This document shows positions 12,597 through 22,633 of a DNA stretch of 38,485 nt, piece by piece. The DNA is from Darksidea phi (Eukaryota; Ascomycota; Dothideomycetes; Pleosporales; Lentitheciaceae). The notes below the pieces were generated by a model. That model was given only the letters and a program-made list of their open reading frames with translations. It was not told the origin of the DNA and made no database searches. Location: NCBI GenBank assembly GCA_030770425.1, contig JASJFT010000187.1, positions 1 to 38,485 of the forward strand, written 5' to 3'. Numbering within the stretch: position 1 is the stretch's first letter; each line of letters starts with the position of its first letter. The position numbers and the translations under genes were made by a program.

Positions 12597-14810
12597 CTTC
12601 CTAAGTATAGTATATATACTTTCTTCTTAGATTATAACTATTATATTAAGTTATTAGATATTATCTTAACTTTAATATACTTAATTACTATATTTCTATT
12701 TTACTACTTAAAAGATTCCTTTTAGTAATCTATTTAAGAATTTACTTTATATAGCTATTACTAGCTAAGAATAAGATTATAGCTATTTATAAAGATAGTC
12801 TAAAATATTTAAAAATCTATTATTCTTATTATATTCTAAGAATTTTATATTATTATTATAATAACGTATAGCTCTTCTAGATATAATAATATACTAGAGA
12901 CTTAATATATTTATAACTTTATATATAATAATATCTTAGAGAAATTCTACTATAGTATAAAATTCTCTTTAATAATATTTAATCTAATTTTATATTAAAA
13001 AGACTTTATACCTATATTAAAATATTTATAAGAGGGTATATTCTTATATTACTAGTAATTTATAAGAATTTACTATTAATATTTAGTCCTAATAGTATTA
13101 TAATAATATTAATAACTAGAGTTTATCTTTTTTTAAGAATAAATTAGTTTTCTCTTTTTAAATTTTATCTTATCTATTATTACCTTTAAAGTAATATTTT
13201 TAATAGTTCTTCTTTTAATTAATCTTAAATTAGAATATTAATACTATACTTTTAGAGTATAATAGGGTTCTTAATAAAGATTATTTAGTATTAATCTACT
13301 AAGAGGACTTCTAATTCTATTTCTTCTAATTAAAATTACTTAAAGTTATTAAAGATATAGTATACTTTTTACTTATAGTTAAATTAGGGCTAGAAATCTT
13401 TAGAAGAGTAAGTAGTATAGGAATAGAGTATACTACTATCTCTATATTTTATAAGATATATTTAAATTATATCTAAATTTATATATTCTTAAGCTAGCTA
13501 TCTCTTTATATTTTATAATATAAAGATTCTAAATACTTATTTTATATTATAGATATTTTTAATATATTAAAACTTATATTACTATTAAAAGACTTTATCT
13601 CTAAAGTAGCTTTATAAGTTATAAAGTAATTAGAAAAGAAATTAAAGTTATTATTTTAGTATTATTTAATATTTTAAAATTTAAAGTAGTTATTAAACTT
13701 TATTAGAATAGGGTCTTTTATAAGGTTCTTAAGCTTTATTTATAACTAAAGCTATATAATAACTTTACTATTATTAATAACTTAGTCTAGTAGGTTATAA
13801 TATATATTATTCTTAATAAGTATTATAATCTATATAGTATACTTTAGAATATTAGTAGTAGTAAAGTTAATCTAGAAAAGATTATTAATATCTTTAATTT
13901 AATAGTTTATAGCTTAAGTTATTAGAATTCTATTTACTAAGTTTAATATAGAAGAATTTTTAATTTTAATTAAATTAAATAGTTCTTAATAAGTATTATC
14001 TACTAGAGGTAGACTAGTTATAGTTTAATAGGTATCTATAATTAGTCTAAAGGCTATTTAGACTATTTTAAAATCTACTTTTATAACTATAATTTAGTTA
14101 ATTAATATATCTTAGTATTAAAAGTTAATTAATATTTCTATTATTTTTATTAGAAGTACTTTACCTAGAATTAAAGTATAAATAGATATAATATAGAATA
14201 TATCTAAGTAATTATTATCTATTAGGGTATTATTAGTTCTTAATATTAGTAGTATAGTAGTAGAAGCTAAGGGTTAAGATTATATAGATCTACTTTTATA
14301 AAAAATATTTTTATAGTTAAAGATTCTATTATTTCTTTGTATAAATTAATAGTCTTTATTAGTTATAATTATTATTAAAACTTTATTAAAAGATAGTAGT
14401 TTATTAGATATCTTTAATATATCTTTATTATTATACTATATATAGATTATAAGAGTTTTAAGAATATATTAACTCTTTTAAATATTTTTAGAGTTAAATA
14501 AATCTTCTAGCTAATAATTATTTTTATTATCTAATTCTAGTTTCTAAACTTATTATCTATTAAATTTAAGATACTACTAGTATATTTTATTAACTAGCTA
14601 TATATCGGGATTATTTCGTCTACTAGATAGATAGATACTAAAGTAAGTACTCTTCTTTAAGTAGATAATATAAGGAGATATACTAATAGCTTTAAATAGA
14701 TATTATATAGTATAGTTAATAAGAACTTTTAAAGTATTAGCTTTTAATATTAATACTATACTACTAGTCCTTAAAAAGGAGTAAAAAGAATTTAAATTAT
14801 AAGGTATATA
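12597..14810. repeat. RIP-saturated AT-rich relic DNA (right part)
   Basis: Same composition as 1-5122: no usable open frame, nearly no CpA or TpG (one TpG near 14338). It is the right half of whatever repeat block the LTR element entered. Neither strand gave a motif I could name even when TAA/TAG were read through. Confidence 0.75.
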
Positions 14811-14968
14811 TATATCGGTAAAAGATTCGTTATAAATTCGTAGGGCTGGTAGGTAGTCTATACCCGTAGTAGGCGTACTTTATACCCTCTATATTCCTAA
14901 TGTTACTTAATATTACTCAAGGTTCCCCACGACCAGTCGCCATATTGCATGGCCCTGGCAGGCCTGGT

Positions 14969-15012
14969 ACGTTCGGAACAGGTTCGGAATAGGTTCGGGA
15001 TAGATTCGGCTA
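14969..15012 (+). repeat. 11-bp tandem repeat, 4 units (aggttcggaat)
   Basis: Four consecutive 11-mers of the form A(C/G)GTTCGGAAC / AGGTTCGGAAT / AGGTTCGGGAT / AGATTCGGCTA. They lie in the left unmutated island of the inverted-repeat element. Confidence 0.75.
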
Positions 15013-15680
15013 TAGCGCTATATACGCTAGTCCTAATTAGGAAATTATTTAATAGAATTATAGTACTAATTATTCTCTATAAAATAAGCTAATAATATCC
15101 TAATTAGGCCTAGTATTAGTAAAGTTATTAAGCGTTAAAGATTAGATAGATTCAATTCTTTTCCTTAATCCTTCCTATTTAGGAAATATCCTTCTATTTA
15201 GTAGTATTTAATAGTATTTAATAAAGTTAGATTCTAGAAAGACTTCTACTAGTATTATAAAGCCCCTCCTATAATTATTATTATATTAGAAAAGCTTACT
15301 AAGCGAAAATATTAGATTTTAAGGGTTTAAAATAATAAAATAATTTTTTTATTATAATTCTAGCTAGCTAGAAGACTAGCGAAATTTTTCTTAGCGTTAG
15401 AACTTTATATACTATATATAAATATTTTTTTAAACTAAAAATATTAGCTTAATATCTATTAAATAGCTTTATCTTTAACTTTAAACTTATTATTTTTATA
15501 AAAATTAAGTTTATTTATTAAATATAAATCTTTTTAATAGATATAAAATTTATTCCTAAATATAGAAGAAACTAGACCTAATATAGTATAGTTCTATATA
15601 AAAATAATAGTCTAATATCTCTATTAGGCCTAGTAATAGACTAAAATATATCTATAATTTCGTAGAAAAACGTTCCAGCC

Positions 15681-15716
15681 ATGGAGGGCATGGAGAGTAT
15701 GGAGAGCATGGAACGA
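15681..15716 (+). repeat. 9-bp tandem repeat, 4 units (atggagagc)
   Basis: ATGGAGGGC, ATGGAGAGT, ATGGAGAGC, ATGGAACGA in succession, in the right unmutated island of the inverted-repeat element. The rich TpG and CpA content contrasts with the AT block on either side. Confidence 0.8.
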
Positions 15717-16017
15717 ACCTACCACGGGCACGGGCTAACATGGAACGCTCGTTCTATTCCTACTATACCGTATAGTACTATATCACGTTTCTTACGATTT
15801 TTTCGCAGCGAACTTTTTACCGATATAGGTAGATAGATATAGAAATACTAAGATAGTAAAAGAATTATATTTAGATAAAGATAAGAGAAATTCTTAAGAA
15901 GACGTAATAGTAGAATATAGAACTATATAGGGTTTAATATATAACTATAACCGGCCTAATAATAATCTAGAAGTTCTCTAGTAGAAGTAGATATAATAAT
16001 AGACTAGCTATTAAGCT

Positions 16018-16127
16018 TATATAATTAGTTATTTAATTATAAGGGCTATTAGTTTACTATATTAAATAGGTCTATATAATTAGTTATTCGACTATAAGGG
16101 CTATTAGTTCGTTATACCTAGTAAGCC
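16018..16127 (+). repeat. 55-bp tandem duplication
   Basis: TATATAATTAGTTATT...AAGGGCTATTAGTT starts at 16018 and again at 16073. Unit 1 has TTTAATTA where unit 2 has TTCGACTA, so unit 1 carries more C-to-T and G-to-A change than its neighbour. Confidence 0.8.
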
Positions 16128-16269
16128 CTTACGATTAATCGACTAATCGGGAGGGCTCTAGATAGTATATAAATTAATAAAAGAAATTAATTTTTTTAAA
16201 ATAATTCTTAAAAAATTTATAAAAAAAACTAGGGAAAAAATCGCGGATGATTTTTTTAAATTTTTCTTA

Positions 16270-16345
16270 AAATTAGGGCCCCGCGCCCCCCTAATCGCGT
16301 GGCATTCTGGGCCCTAATTAGGGCCCCGCCGCGCCCCCCTAATTT
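16270..16345. repeat. GC-rich direct repeats with an 18-bp perfect palindrome at the AT-block border
   Basis: AATTAGGGCCCCGCGCCCCC-type sequence occurs at about 16271 and again at 16316, each ending CCCCCCTAAT. The junction at 16309-16326, GGGCCCTAATTAGGGCCC, is a perfect 18-bp palindrome. It marks the switch from the AT-rich, RIP-mutated block to normal composition. Confidence 0.75.
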
Positions 16346-18305
16346 AGAGGGGACTGGAACCGTAGTGAACTCCTTCTACACCCGTCCTAGAAATATTCCA
16401 GAGCAGAAGTGATGAATGGTAGTATGCTAAGTTAAAACCCCCTTGATCAATGAATCGGCCGCATCACAACAACGCCACCTACTGTTACTCAAACTACTCG
16501 GCGTACGACTACCTAGCCGGGCCTTATCCAGCCTGCCGATGCAGATGCGTCCTAGGCGTACTGACAGGACACCCTCGGGCTTGCTCTAAGACCGAGATAA
16601 GATGCGGCGAGGGTATACGAAACCTCTCTATAAGGACTTGCTGAGGCTAACGTGTCGTAGATCCCGGGTACGAAACTTGTTAAGACCCTGAAGCCTCCAA
16701 CCACGAAGAACTGTTAAGGCCTCTCCACGAAGGCCTATCCGTACACCCAGGTGACTCAGAGGGGGTTCTCAATAGGCGTGCGCGCGGCCAGGATACAACG
16801 ACCGGACGGCCCAACGAGGCGAGTCACCATACTTGGCAATACGAGCAAAGCTCAGTGGCGCACTGGGTGGGCGGAGCATGTTGCTCGGCGTAGAATCTGG
16901 TCCGTAGCCCATGCTGCGAGATGCGGTCCGCTTGTCATGAGGAGACTTCTATGCTCCCGCGGGGCGTAGTGTGTTGGACCTCGTCCCCTCACTCGGCCTG
17001 ACTTTTGATGGATTTGGATGGCAGGCAGTATCATGTCCTGACCATAGTCGCTGCTACGTGGCTCGAGAGAACACATGCGCAACACTAGCTCGGCTTCTGA
17101 TATTGCTTTACAGTACCAGACGATTATAGAATTAATGTGCGCGTACTGCGCGAGAGTGCAAACACTTTGCCCCTACAAATAAAAGCATGTCACAATTATT
17201 TGTATCCGCTCATGTATCGTTCCAAATACATACTCTATGCAGGTAGTGAAAGCATATGCAGCGGCTCCGATTTCATGGGCTTGGGGCCAATGCGCGATTG
17301 AGATGCGCGTCATAGCGGGCGCCTTACCCGTTCAACTGCCCGACACGTTAGTCTTTGTGAAGCACGTGACGTTCTGCGTTAGAAAAGTTCGATAGTGGGG
17401 CAAGCGCAGCGTTGCTCGAGGGACGTTGAACGTTGAGGCGGCGCGATTTTCGCTCTGAATCTGATTTGTATTGATAGCTGAGATGGCTAGGGAGATATCT
17501 GCTTCGTTGCAGGGCAATCGAATAGTAGTTGGTTGAGCCAGAAGAGTTGATAGGTTACGCGTCGCGCAAAGTTGGTGGGGTTGACAGCTCGCTTGTACTG
17601 ACAGCTCGCTTATAAAACATGTTATTCGTAGCTTACTTGTGGAACACGTTATAGTAGTTTCGACCATGAAACACTAGCTGGGCATGTCAAATGGCTTAGT
17701 GTGTTTTCATACGCGAGAAGTGATGATAATGGAGTAACTACGTACACATCTCATTTGATCAAAGCAGTTCCAAACATGAAACACAAAGAGTTAAGCGGCC
17801 TGGCGCGTTGCATGTGCGACATAGCCAGAATGCGTCGTTTCACGGTCGATAGAGCACGCGTGTAGCGAAACGGTTTGTGAAGGAGCGCAACGCCCAAACC
17901 ATGAGGCGTCGAAGGAACCTTCCCTAAAAAGGGACAAGACACGCCATTGGGACGATATGGGTTTAACCTCAGACGGTTAGGCACACATGTACACATGTAT
18001 CAACTAAGGAACTCTTGACACGCCTCGGCGGTACCTCGGCAGTGCTAAAATAGACTTTCGTCTTCGGCAATCTCCTTACAATGCCCTTTCCCACGTTCGA
18101 AAATTTGTACGGTAACAGTTACCGGATTTTTACGCCACTGTAGCATGTTTGTCTTAGTTTCGTGAGATCAAACGTCTCACCTCGATTACACCTCCAGACC
18201 GAGGAACAAGAATATGTACTTATAAGACTGCATACAACGTTTTCCTATATGCTTCCCATCGACAGACTCCCGTTAACGCCTCCGACCAATACAAGTCTTT
18301 ACGCC
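16346..18305. other. Gene-free stretch of normal composition
   Basis: About 2 kb in which only short, overlapping frames on both strands occur (longest 111 codons, minus strand, 17332-17667). None shows a recognisable domain, a signal peptide or an intron structure that would join frames, so I call no gene. The last 100 bases hold the promoter of the secreted-protein gene, with a TATA-like ACTTATAAGA at about 18216-18225. Confidence 0.6.
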
Positions 18306-18955
18306 ATGCATTTCACTACTTTATTAGTCTTGCTCCTCCAAACCGCCCTCTTCATCTCTACGTCTTTAGCCGAAGAACTTAATGCTACCGACGTGCCAAG
18401 CGCCTGTACAACCATTTGCGAGCCGATTGTTCAGTTGACAAACACCTGTGACGTCGACCCCGGCAAATCTGAAGACAACGCTGCCGAGGATGACAACGAT
18501 AATGAGGGTGCGGAATCGGACGAGACCATCGAAGCTCAATGCATCTGCAATAACAAGAGTTTCAACGTTGCTGCTATCGCAGCACTTTGCGCCAGTTGCA
18601 TAAAACAAGACGGAAATGGGACCACGGACGGTAAGTGATTTCGCCTTTATGACCGGAGATGTGTTACGGACCAATGACGACTAACCTAAAGTTCTCCAAT
18701 TGAGTAGATATGGATAACATCATGTCGGCCTGCTCCTTTTCTAGCACATCCTACGCTCCATCAGCCACTGCTCTCGTTGCGCAAATCACCGTCTCAGCAA
18801 CGAAACCAGTGACAACCGCGACGGCCCAGGGACAAGCGACGCAAACAGCTGCAAGCACAGGCTTGGGAGCCCGAACGGACGTGTCAGGTGCTGTAGGCTT
18901 GGGTATGGCTCTGCTTGGATTGACCTCTGGTGTGGGAATGCTTTATGTCGTTTAA
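18306..18955 (+). CDS. Secreted Cys-rich, probably GPI-anchored cell-surface protein
   Basis: CDS join(18306..18630, 18708..18955), 190 aa. The product starts with a signal peptide (MHFTTLLVLLLQTALF..., cleavage about residue 22, TSLA-EE). The body has eight Cys at residues 34, 38, 48, 79, 81, 95, 98 and 117, and an acidic Asn/Asp/Glu loop at about 55-76. A Ser/Thr/Ala-rich stretch follows, then a C-terminal hydrophobic tail (GAVGLGMALLGL) of the GPI-attachment type. The intron of 77 nt has GTAAGT, a CTAAC branch site and a NAGNAG acceptor; both acceptors keep the frame. I chose 18306 because the in-frame ATG at 18162 lies upstream of the TATA-like box and would bury the signal peptide. The pattern is common in fungal GPI proteins of unknown function; the eight Cys recall CFEM but the spacing does not fit well. 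No damage seen. Confidence 0.8.
18631..18707 (+). other. Intron of the secreted Cys-rich protein gene (NAGNAG acceptor)
   Basis: GTAAGTG donor, ACTAAC branch site at about 18679-18684, acceptor GAGTAG. Splicing after TAG gives Asp at the junction; splicing after GAG adds one residue (Val-Asp). Phase 1. Confidence 0.75.
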
Positions 18956-19383
18956 CATGTTCGAGCATCTCTTGAACACGTCCTACATGCGCATCGAGCA
19001 TCCTCTAGCATTGGAGCGTTGTAATATATCAAGTTACTATTCCTGCAATCTAGTAAGCGGTGACTTATGCCTCAGGTGTTTGAGCCCACCTCCAGCGACG
19101 TTTATTATAAGTAGAACCTCTAAGGACCCGATTTGGACTATATTCCGACCACATAAGGTTGGGCTTATCGCTTGGTCTTGGTTTGCCAATCGTGTCTGAC
19201 AATACCAGTATGTCCAGTTATATTTCTTGACTCCATCGACCAAAGAACCGCACTAATGCTGGCGACATCGTTGGAGGAAACATTACTATGTATATTTTCA
19301 GGGATTGCATACTACTCCCTCCTAGAGTGACATGGAGTTCACGAATGGATGCCACAGCTATTTGACGTGTGACCAAACACGAC
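18956..19383. other. Intergenic region, convergent 3' ends
   Basis: Between the stop of the secreted-protein gene and the stop of the OPT pseudogene on the other strand. Short overlapping frames only; no feature recognised beyond presumed 3' untranslated regions. Confidence 0.6.
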
Positions 19384-21865
19384 TCAGTCGGTGTCGACCG
19401 GACCCGCTCCGCTCGCGGCCGTACCGGGGTCTCTCATACAGTAGTCAAAGTTCCCATCCGCATTGTTGCCCCAATATTTCGGGAACTTGACTTCCGGGCC
19501 CACGCCTCCCAGCACGGTATATGTAAGGACGAATACTAGGGCCTGTGTTCCCCCATCTAGGGCCGCCGCCAGCACGTAATTGTACTTGACGAACCACTCT
19601 GGCTTGTAGCGGCGCAGCCAGAATTGGCTGGCAAGGCCAATGAGGAAATATAAGAGCATAGAGCTAGTTATGCCGACAGCGAGGAAGCCAGCATAGGCGA
19701 GTATAATGGACGTGTTGATCTTCGAGAAGATGCGCATGGTGGGAAATTTCCGGTGCAGGCAGTAGAATGGGACCGGAACGAGAAAGCCGACAAGGAGCCC
19801 GAATGGGACCACGACGTACCGGGAGCCGGGGGAGAACATCTCTTTTGCGAGGGCTCCCCAGGCGATGGCCTTTGTTGATACGTTAGCCTTTCACAACACG
19901 GTAGTAGAGTGAGGTTTACCTGCGAATTGAACTGCTGGATATTCTGACCAGACCAGATATTTGTGCCTTGAATCGATAGTAGGATTTCGCGCTGGTTGGT
20001 GGTGATCTGAACCATCATTATATAGTTCACGATGGCACCAATCTACGTTCCAACTATTTGTGCCGTGAATGTTATGCGAGGCGGAATTTTGGCATATTGC
20101 CCGAATTTCAGATCCTGCACCAGACTGATACCTTGGATGACAGAGTTGTATCCGAAGAGGGTGAAGTACATGTTCGCTAGCGGTCGACCGGGGTGCAGAT
20201 ATCCACTCAACATCTGTACTATCGGCTGCACGTTGCCTTGATAGCCCGTAAGTGCAGCTTGTGCGCCGAAAAAGAGGATGAAAATGCCAGATACGGAAAT
20301 GCTGACGAGGAAGCCGTACCATGGAAGGGTTGAATTAGCGGCGTAGATGCCAAAGAGGCCGACTATAACGGAAATGGTTAAGATGGTAATGTACCACCAG
20401 TTCGGACATTCTGGGTAGCGGAGCATAAGCTGGTAGTGTGGATCCGTCTCTTGGTCATCTTTAGGATCGGAATTCGGCTGAGATTTGTGGAGCTCGACCT
20501 CCAAGAGCGGAAATTGAACACCTTTCGCAGGTTGCTCGGAAGGAGAAAAGCATATCCAACTTTCATGTCGTCCCAGTACCAGAGAAGCAGGTGCGATATG
20601 GTTGATGTGATCGCGAGATTATTGGTGAGGAGAAAAGTCGCGTAGGTCCCAGCAAAGTACGGAATACCTTGCTCCTCGACCGCTTCTGGCTGAAGGACGT
20701 TTTGGTCGTTGAGGATCGCAGTCTGGTTATATGTGACGTAGTTAGAGATTGTCGAGTCCTCGGAGAAAAGCAGTTGTGATAGGAAAGGGAAATCCTGTGC
20801 TCTCCAGACATTGCCATAGTAGACCCAGCATAATGCAGATGATATATCCAACAAAGCTGTTTATCAGTGTTTGCAGAGGTAACCACAAAGGCTTGCTAGA
20901 AATAAATTGCCAGTCGAGACCAAATGACAGGAGTCCAAGACCTTCGTTCCCGTTTGCGCCTCCGAATATGGTGGTAGTATCCAAGCTGTTTTGACTTGCT
21001 AAGCAGAAAACGCTCACACCAGTCAAGATTGGCATAATTTACTCAGGAAAAACTTCCCAAATGAATATTCCTGCGAATACCCAGTAAAAGAGGCGGAGGC
21101 GCGACTTGGTCTCTTTGCGGTCCCGATGAAGCGTCTCTAGAAGGGTGTTCATCGGTAGTAAGCTTGGCCAAAATATCTTGATAGGATAGACGAGGGCGCG
21201 CCGAAGCAGTCCTGCGAAGCCGTAGCCTAGGCATTGAGACGCTAAAACAATTAGGATCGACAGGAATGGGCTAGGGGCCGTATCATAGAATAATCTTTGG
21301 ACAGCAATCACCTCCACGGCGAGGGCGACTTGTGACGCGGACGAGGCAACGACAACGATAGCCGCATGCTCCTTGGAATTGAACGGAGGCGGGTTTAGCC
21401 AGCGACCTATGACGCCCTTCCTTGGTATCGCCTTCTCCATAAATACCCCGATCACGTAAGCACATAAGGCGAGGAAGATGTTCGAGACGTCTAATGTGAC
21501 CGGTCGGAAGAAGTAGATGGTCTCCATAATGGCTCCAAAAATCCCTAGTCCGATCCCCATAGGAGAGTCAGCAAACATTCACTGGTAGATTCGATACGTC
21601 GTGGATGCATACCTATAAACCACATTCGGAACGTGCAAGGGTTGAGCGAAGGATCGTCTTCTGCATGGAGGACTTTGGTGACGATGTCCTCAGCACCCTT
21701 GATTGGAGCTTCGCGGTCTGATTCCCATTCTGCCTTGGGATGAATAGAACTGCCAGAAAAAGACCGGAGTGTGGATCCATCAGAATCGTCCGCAGTGTCC
21801 ATCGATGGTAGTGCAGTTATTCGCACACCATAACTTTCTCTCTCTTCAATTTTCATCCTAGACAA
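19384..21865 (-). pseudogene. OPT-family oligopeptide transporter, broken by two stops and two frameshifts
   Basis: Fungal OPT proteins are plasma-membrane proton-coupled importers of small peptides. Exons on the minus strand are 21865-21613, 21544-19920 and 19869-19384 (introns of 68 and 50 nt). The reading covers the whole family length, about 750 aa: CTFRMWFIG, NPPPFNSKEHAA, LFFGAQAALTGY, YLHPGRPLANMYF, LKFGQYAKIPPR, TNQREILLS, GTNIWSGQN, KYNYVLAAALDGGTQ and the C-terminal YWGNNADGN are all there. Four lesions: TAA at 21039-21041 (Tyr expected after FPE); a shift near 20824-20826; a compensating shift near 20505-20515; TAG at 20043-20045 (probably from TGG). The first intron acceptor also removes about four residues (IGLG) that the family normally has, because TG stands where an AG would restore them. 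Indels might be assembly errors; the two stops are harder to dismiss. Confidence 0.85.
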
Positions 21866-22633
21866 AGGAGTGATGCGACCTTGGGACTGACTCGGACGAA
21901 AAAGAAGTTCAGGGCGCCAGCGCCGTTTGCGTACCGTAAAGATTCAAATACCCAAGCAGAAAGGAAGAGAAAAAGACGAGGAAGAGAAAAAGGTGAAGAA
22001 GAGAAAGATAAAATGAGAGACCAAGCCCCCTTCAGAGAATTTGTGCCTGCCAACCTCTGACGAAGCCTGACGGGAGCTGAGAGGCCAAGCGGCATAATAA
22101 AGCACCTTTTAAAAGAACGTTGCAAGTCATTCTAATATTTCAGCTTTGGGTTGTGCCAAGAGTATCTAAGCATAGCGAAGCTCTGACATCGAGGCTTGCC
22201 AGGCCGGTTTCGCTAAGGCCGCGTTGCATCAGCCTCAGTTGAGGAATAAGCGTCCTGAGTGTTGCGCGGCTGTCTATAGCTGCAATACTGTTGGTGACTT
22301 GTCGTGATTGGAGGAGACAAAGGCTTGGTTTGAAACAGTGGTGCGGCCCCTACGAGAATGGCTAAAGTTTGTTCCCGTCTAGACGTTGGGAGCCGAATCC
22401 GGGGTCGGTTAAGCAGGGGTTAAAATGTTGCAAGCTTCTCCTAGTCTTTCTCCCTGCATTAGTCCGGACTCTGGCCGTCTGGGGCAAAAGTCTAGAGCGG
22501 GGTTGAGCGAAACAAAGTCGTGTGCAGAGCCGCTACTGGTAATATAAAAGAAACGCATAAAACCACTCATCCTGGCCCTGTCGAGTATCCACTTCTCCAA
22601 GTATCTCGCAGTTTTCTTGATTTCGAAGGGGCC
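21866..22633. promoter_or_regulatory. Shared divergent promoter region, OPT pseudogene and exchanger gene
   Basis: About 770 bp between divergent start codons. A long purine tract on the plus strand at about 21960-22020 is a CT-rich tract on the OPT coding strand, 95-155 bp before its ATG, as often found near fungal transcription starts. On the other side AATATAAAAG at about 22541-22550 is a TATA-like box 84 bp before the exchanger ATG. Confidence 0.55.

Larger units (their letters stand above)
14811..15827. mobile_element. About 1-kb element with imperfect terminal inverted repeats
   Basis: TATATCGGTAAAA at 14811 matches the reverse complement of TTTTTACCGATATA ending at 15827, and similarity continues inward for roughly 32 bp, ending in TCGTA, with small indels. 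Both ends are followed by short GC-normal islands (about 14845-15000 and 15670-15780) that still contain CpA and TpG, while the centre is AT-rich and mutated. No transposase frame is visible, so this is a non-autonomous or gutted DNA transposon, or a fold-back structure. A TA duplication at the edges is possible but ambiguous in this sequence. Confidence 0.5.

Noticed and set aside
16270..16345. TTAGGG / CCCTAA hexamers suggesting telomeric sequence
   Set aside because: They occur singly inside a GC-rich palindromic repeat, not as a tandem array, and they lie inside the contig.
16450..16644. 64-codon Cys-containing plus-strand frame as a small secreted protein
   Set aside because: No signal peptide; Cys and Arg pattern typical of chance reading in GC-rich DNA; no intron joins it to another frame.
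17332..17996. Minus-strand frames of 111 and 81 codons
   Set aside because: No hydrophobic, domain or repeat structure, no intron signals in sensible places, not supported by any neighbouring frame.
22520..22633. Upstream in-frame ATG (22520) as the exchanger start
   Set aside because: It precedes the TATA-like box at 22541-22550, and the added residues resemble no transporter leader.
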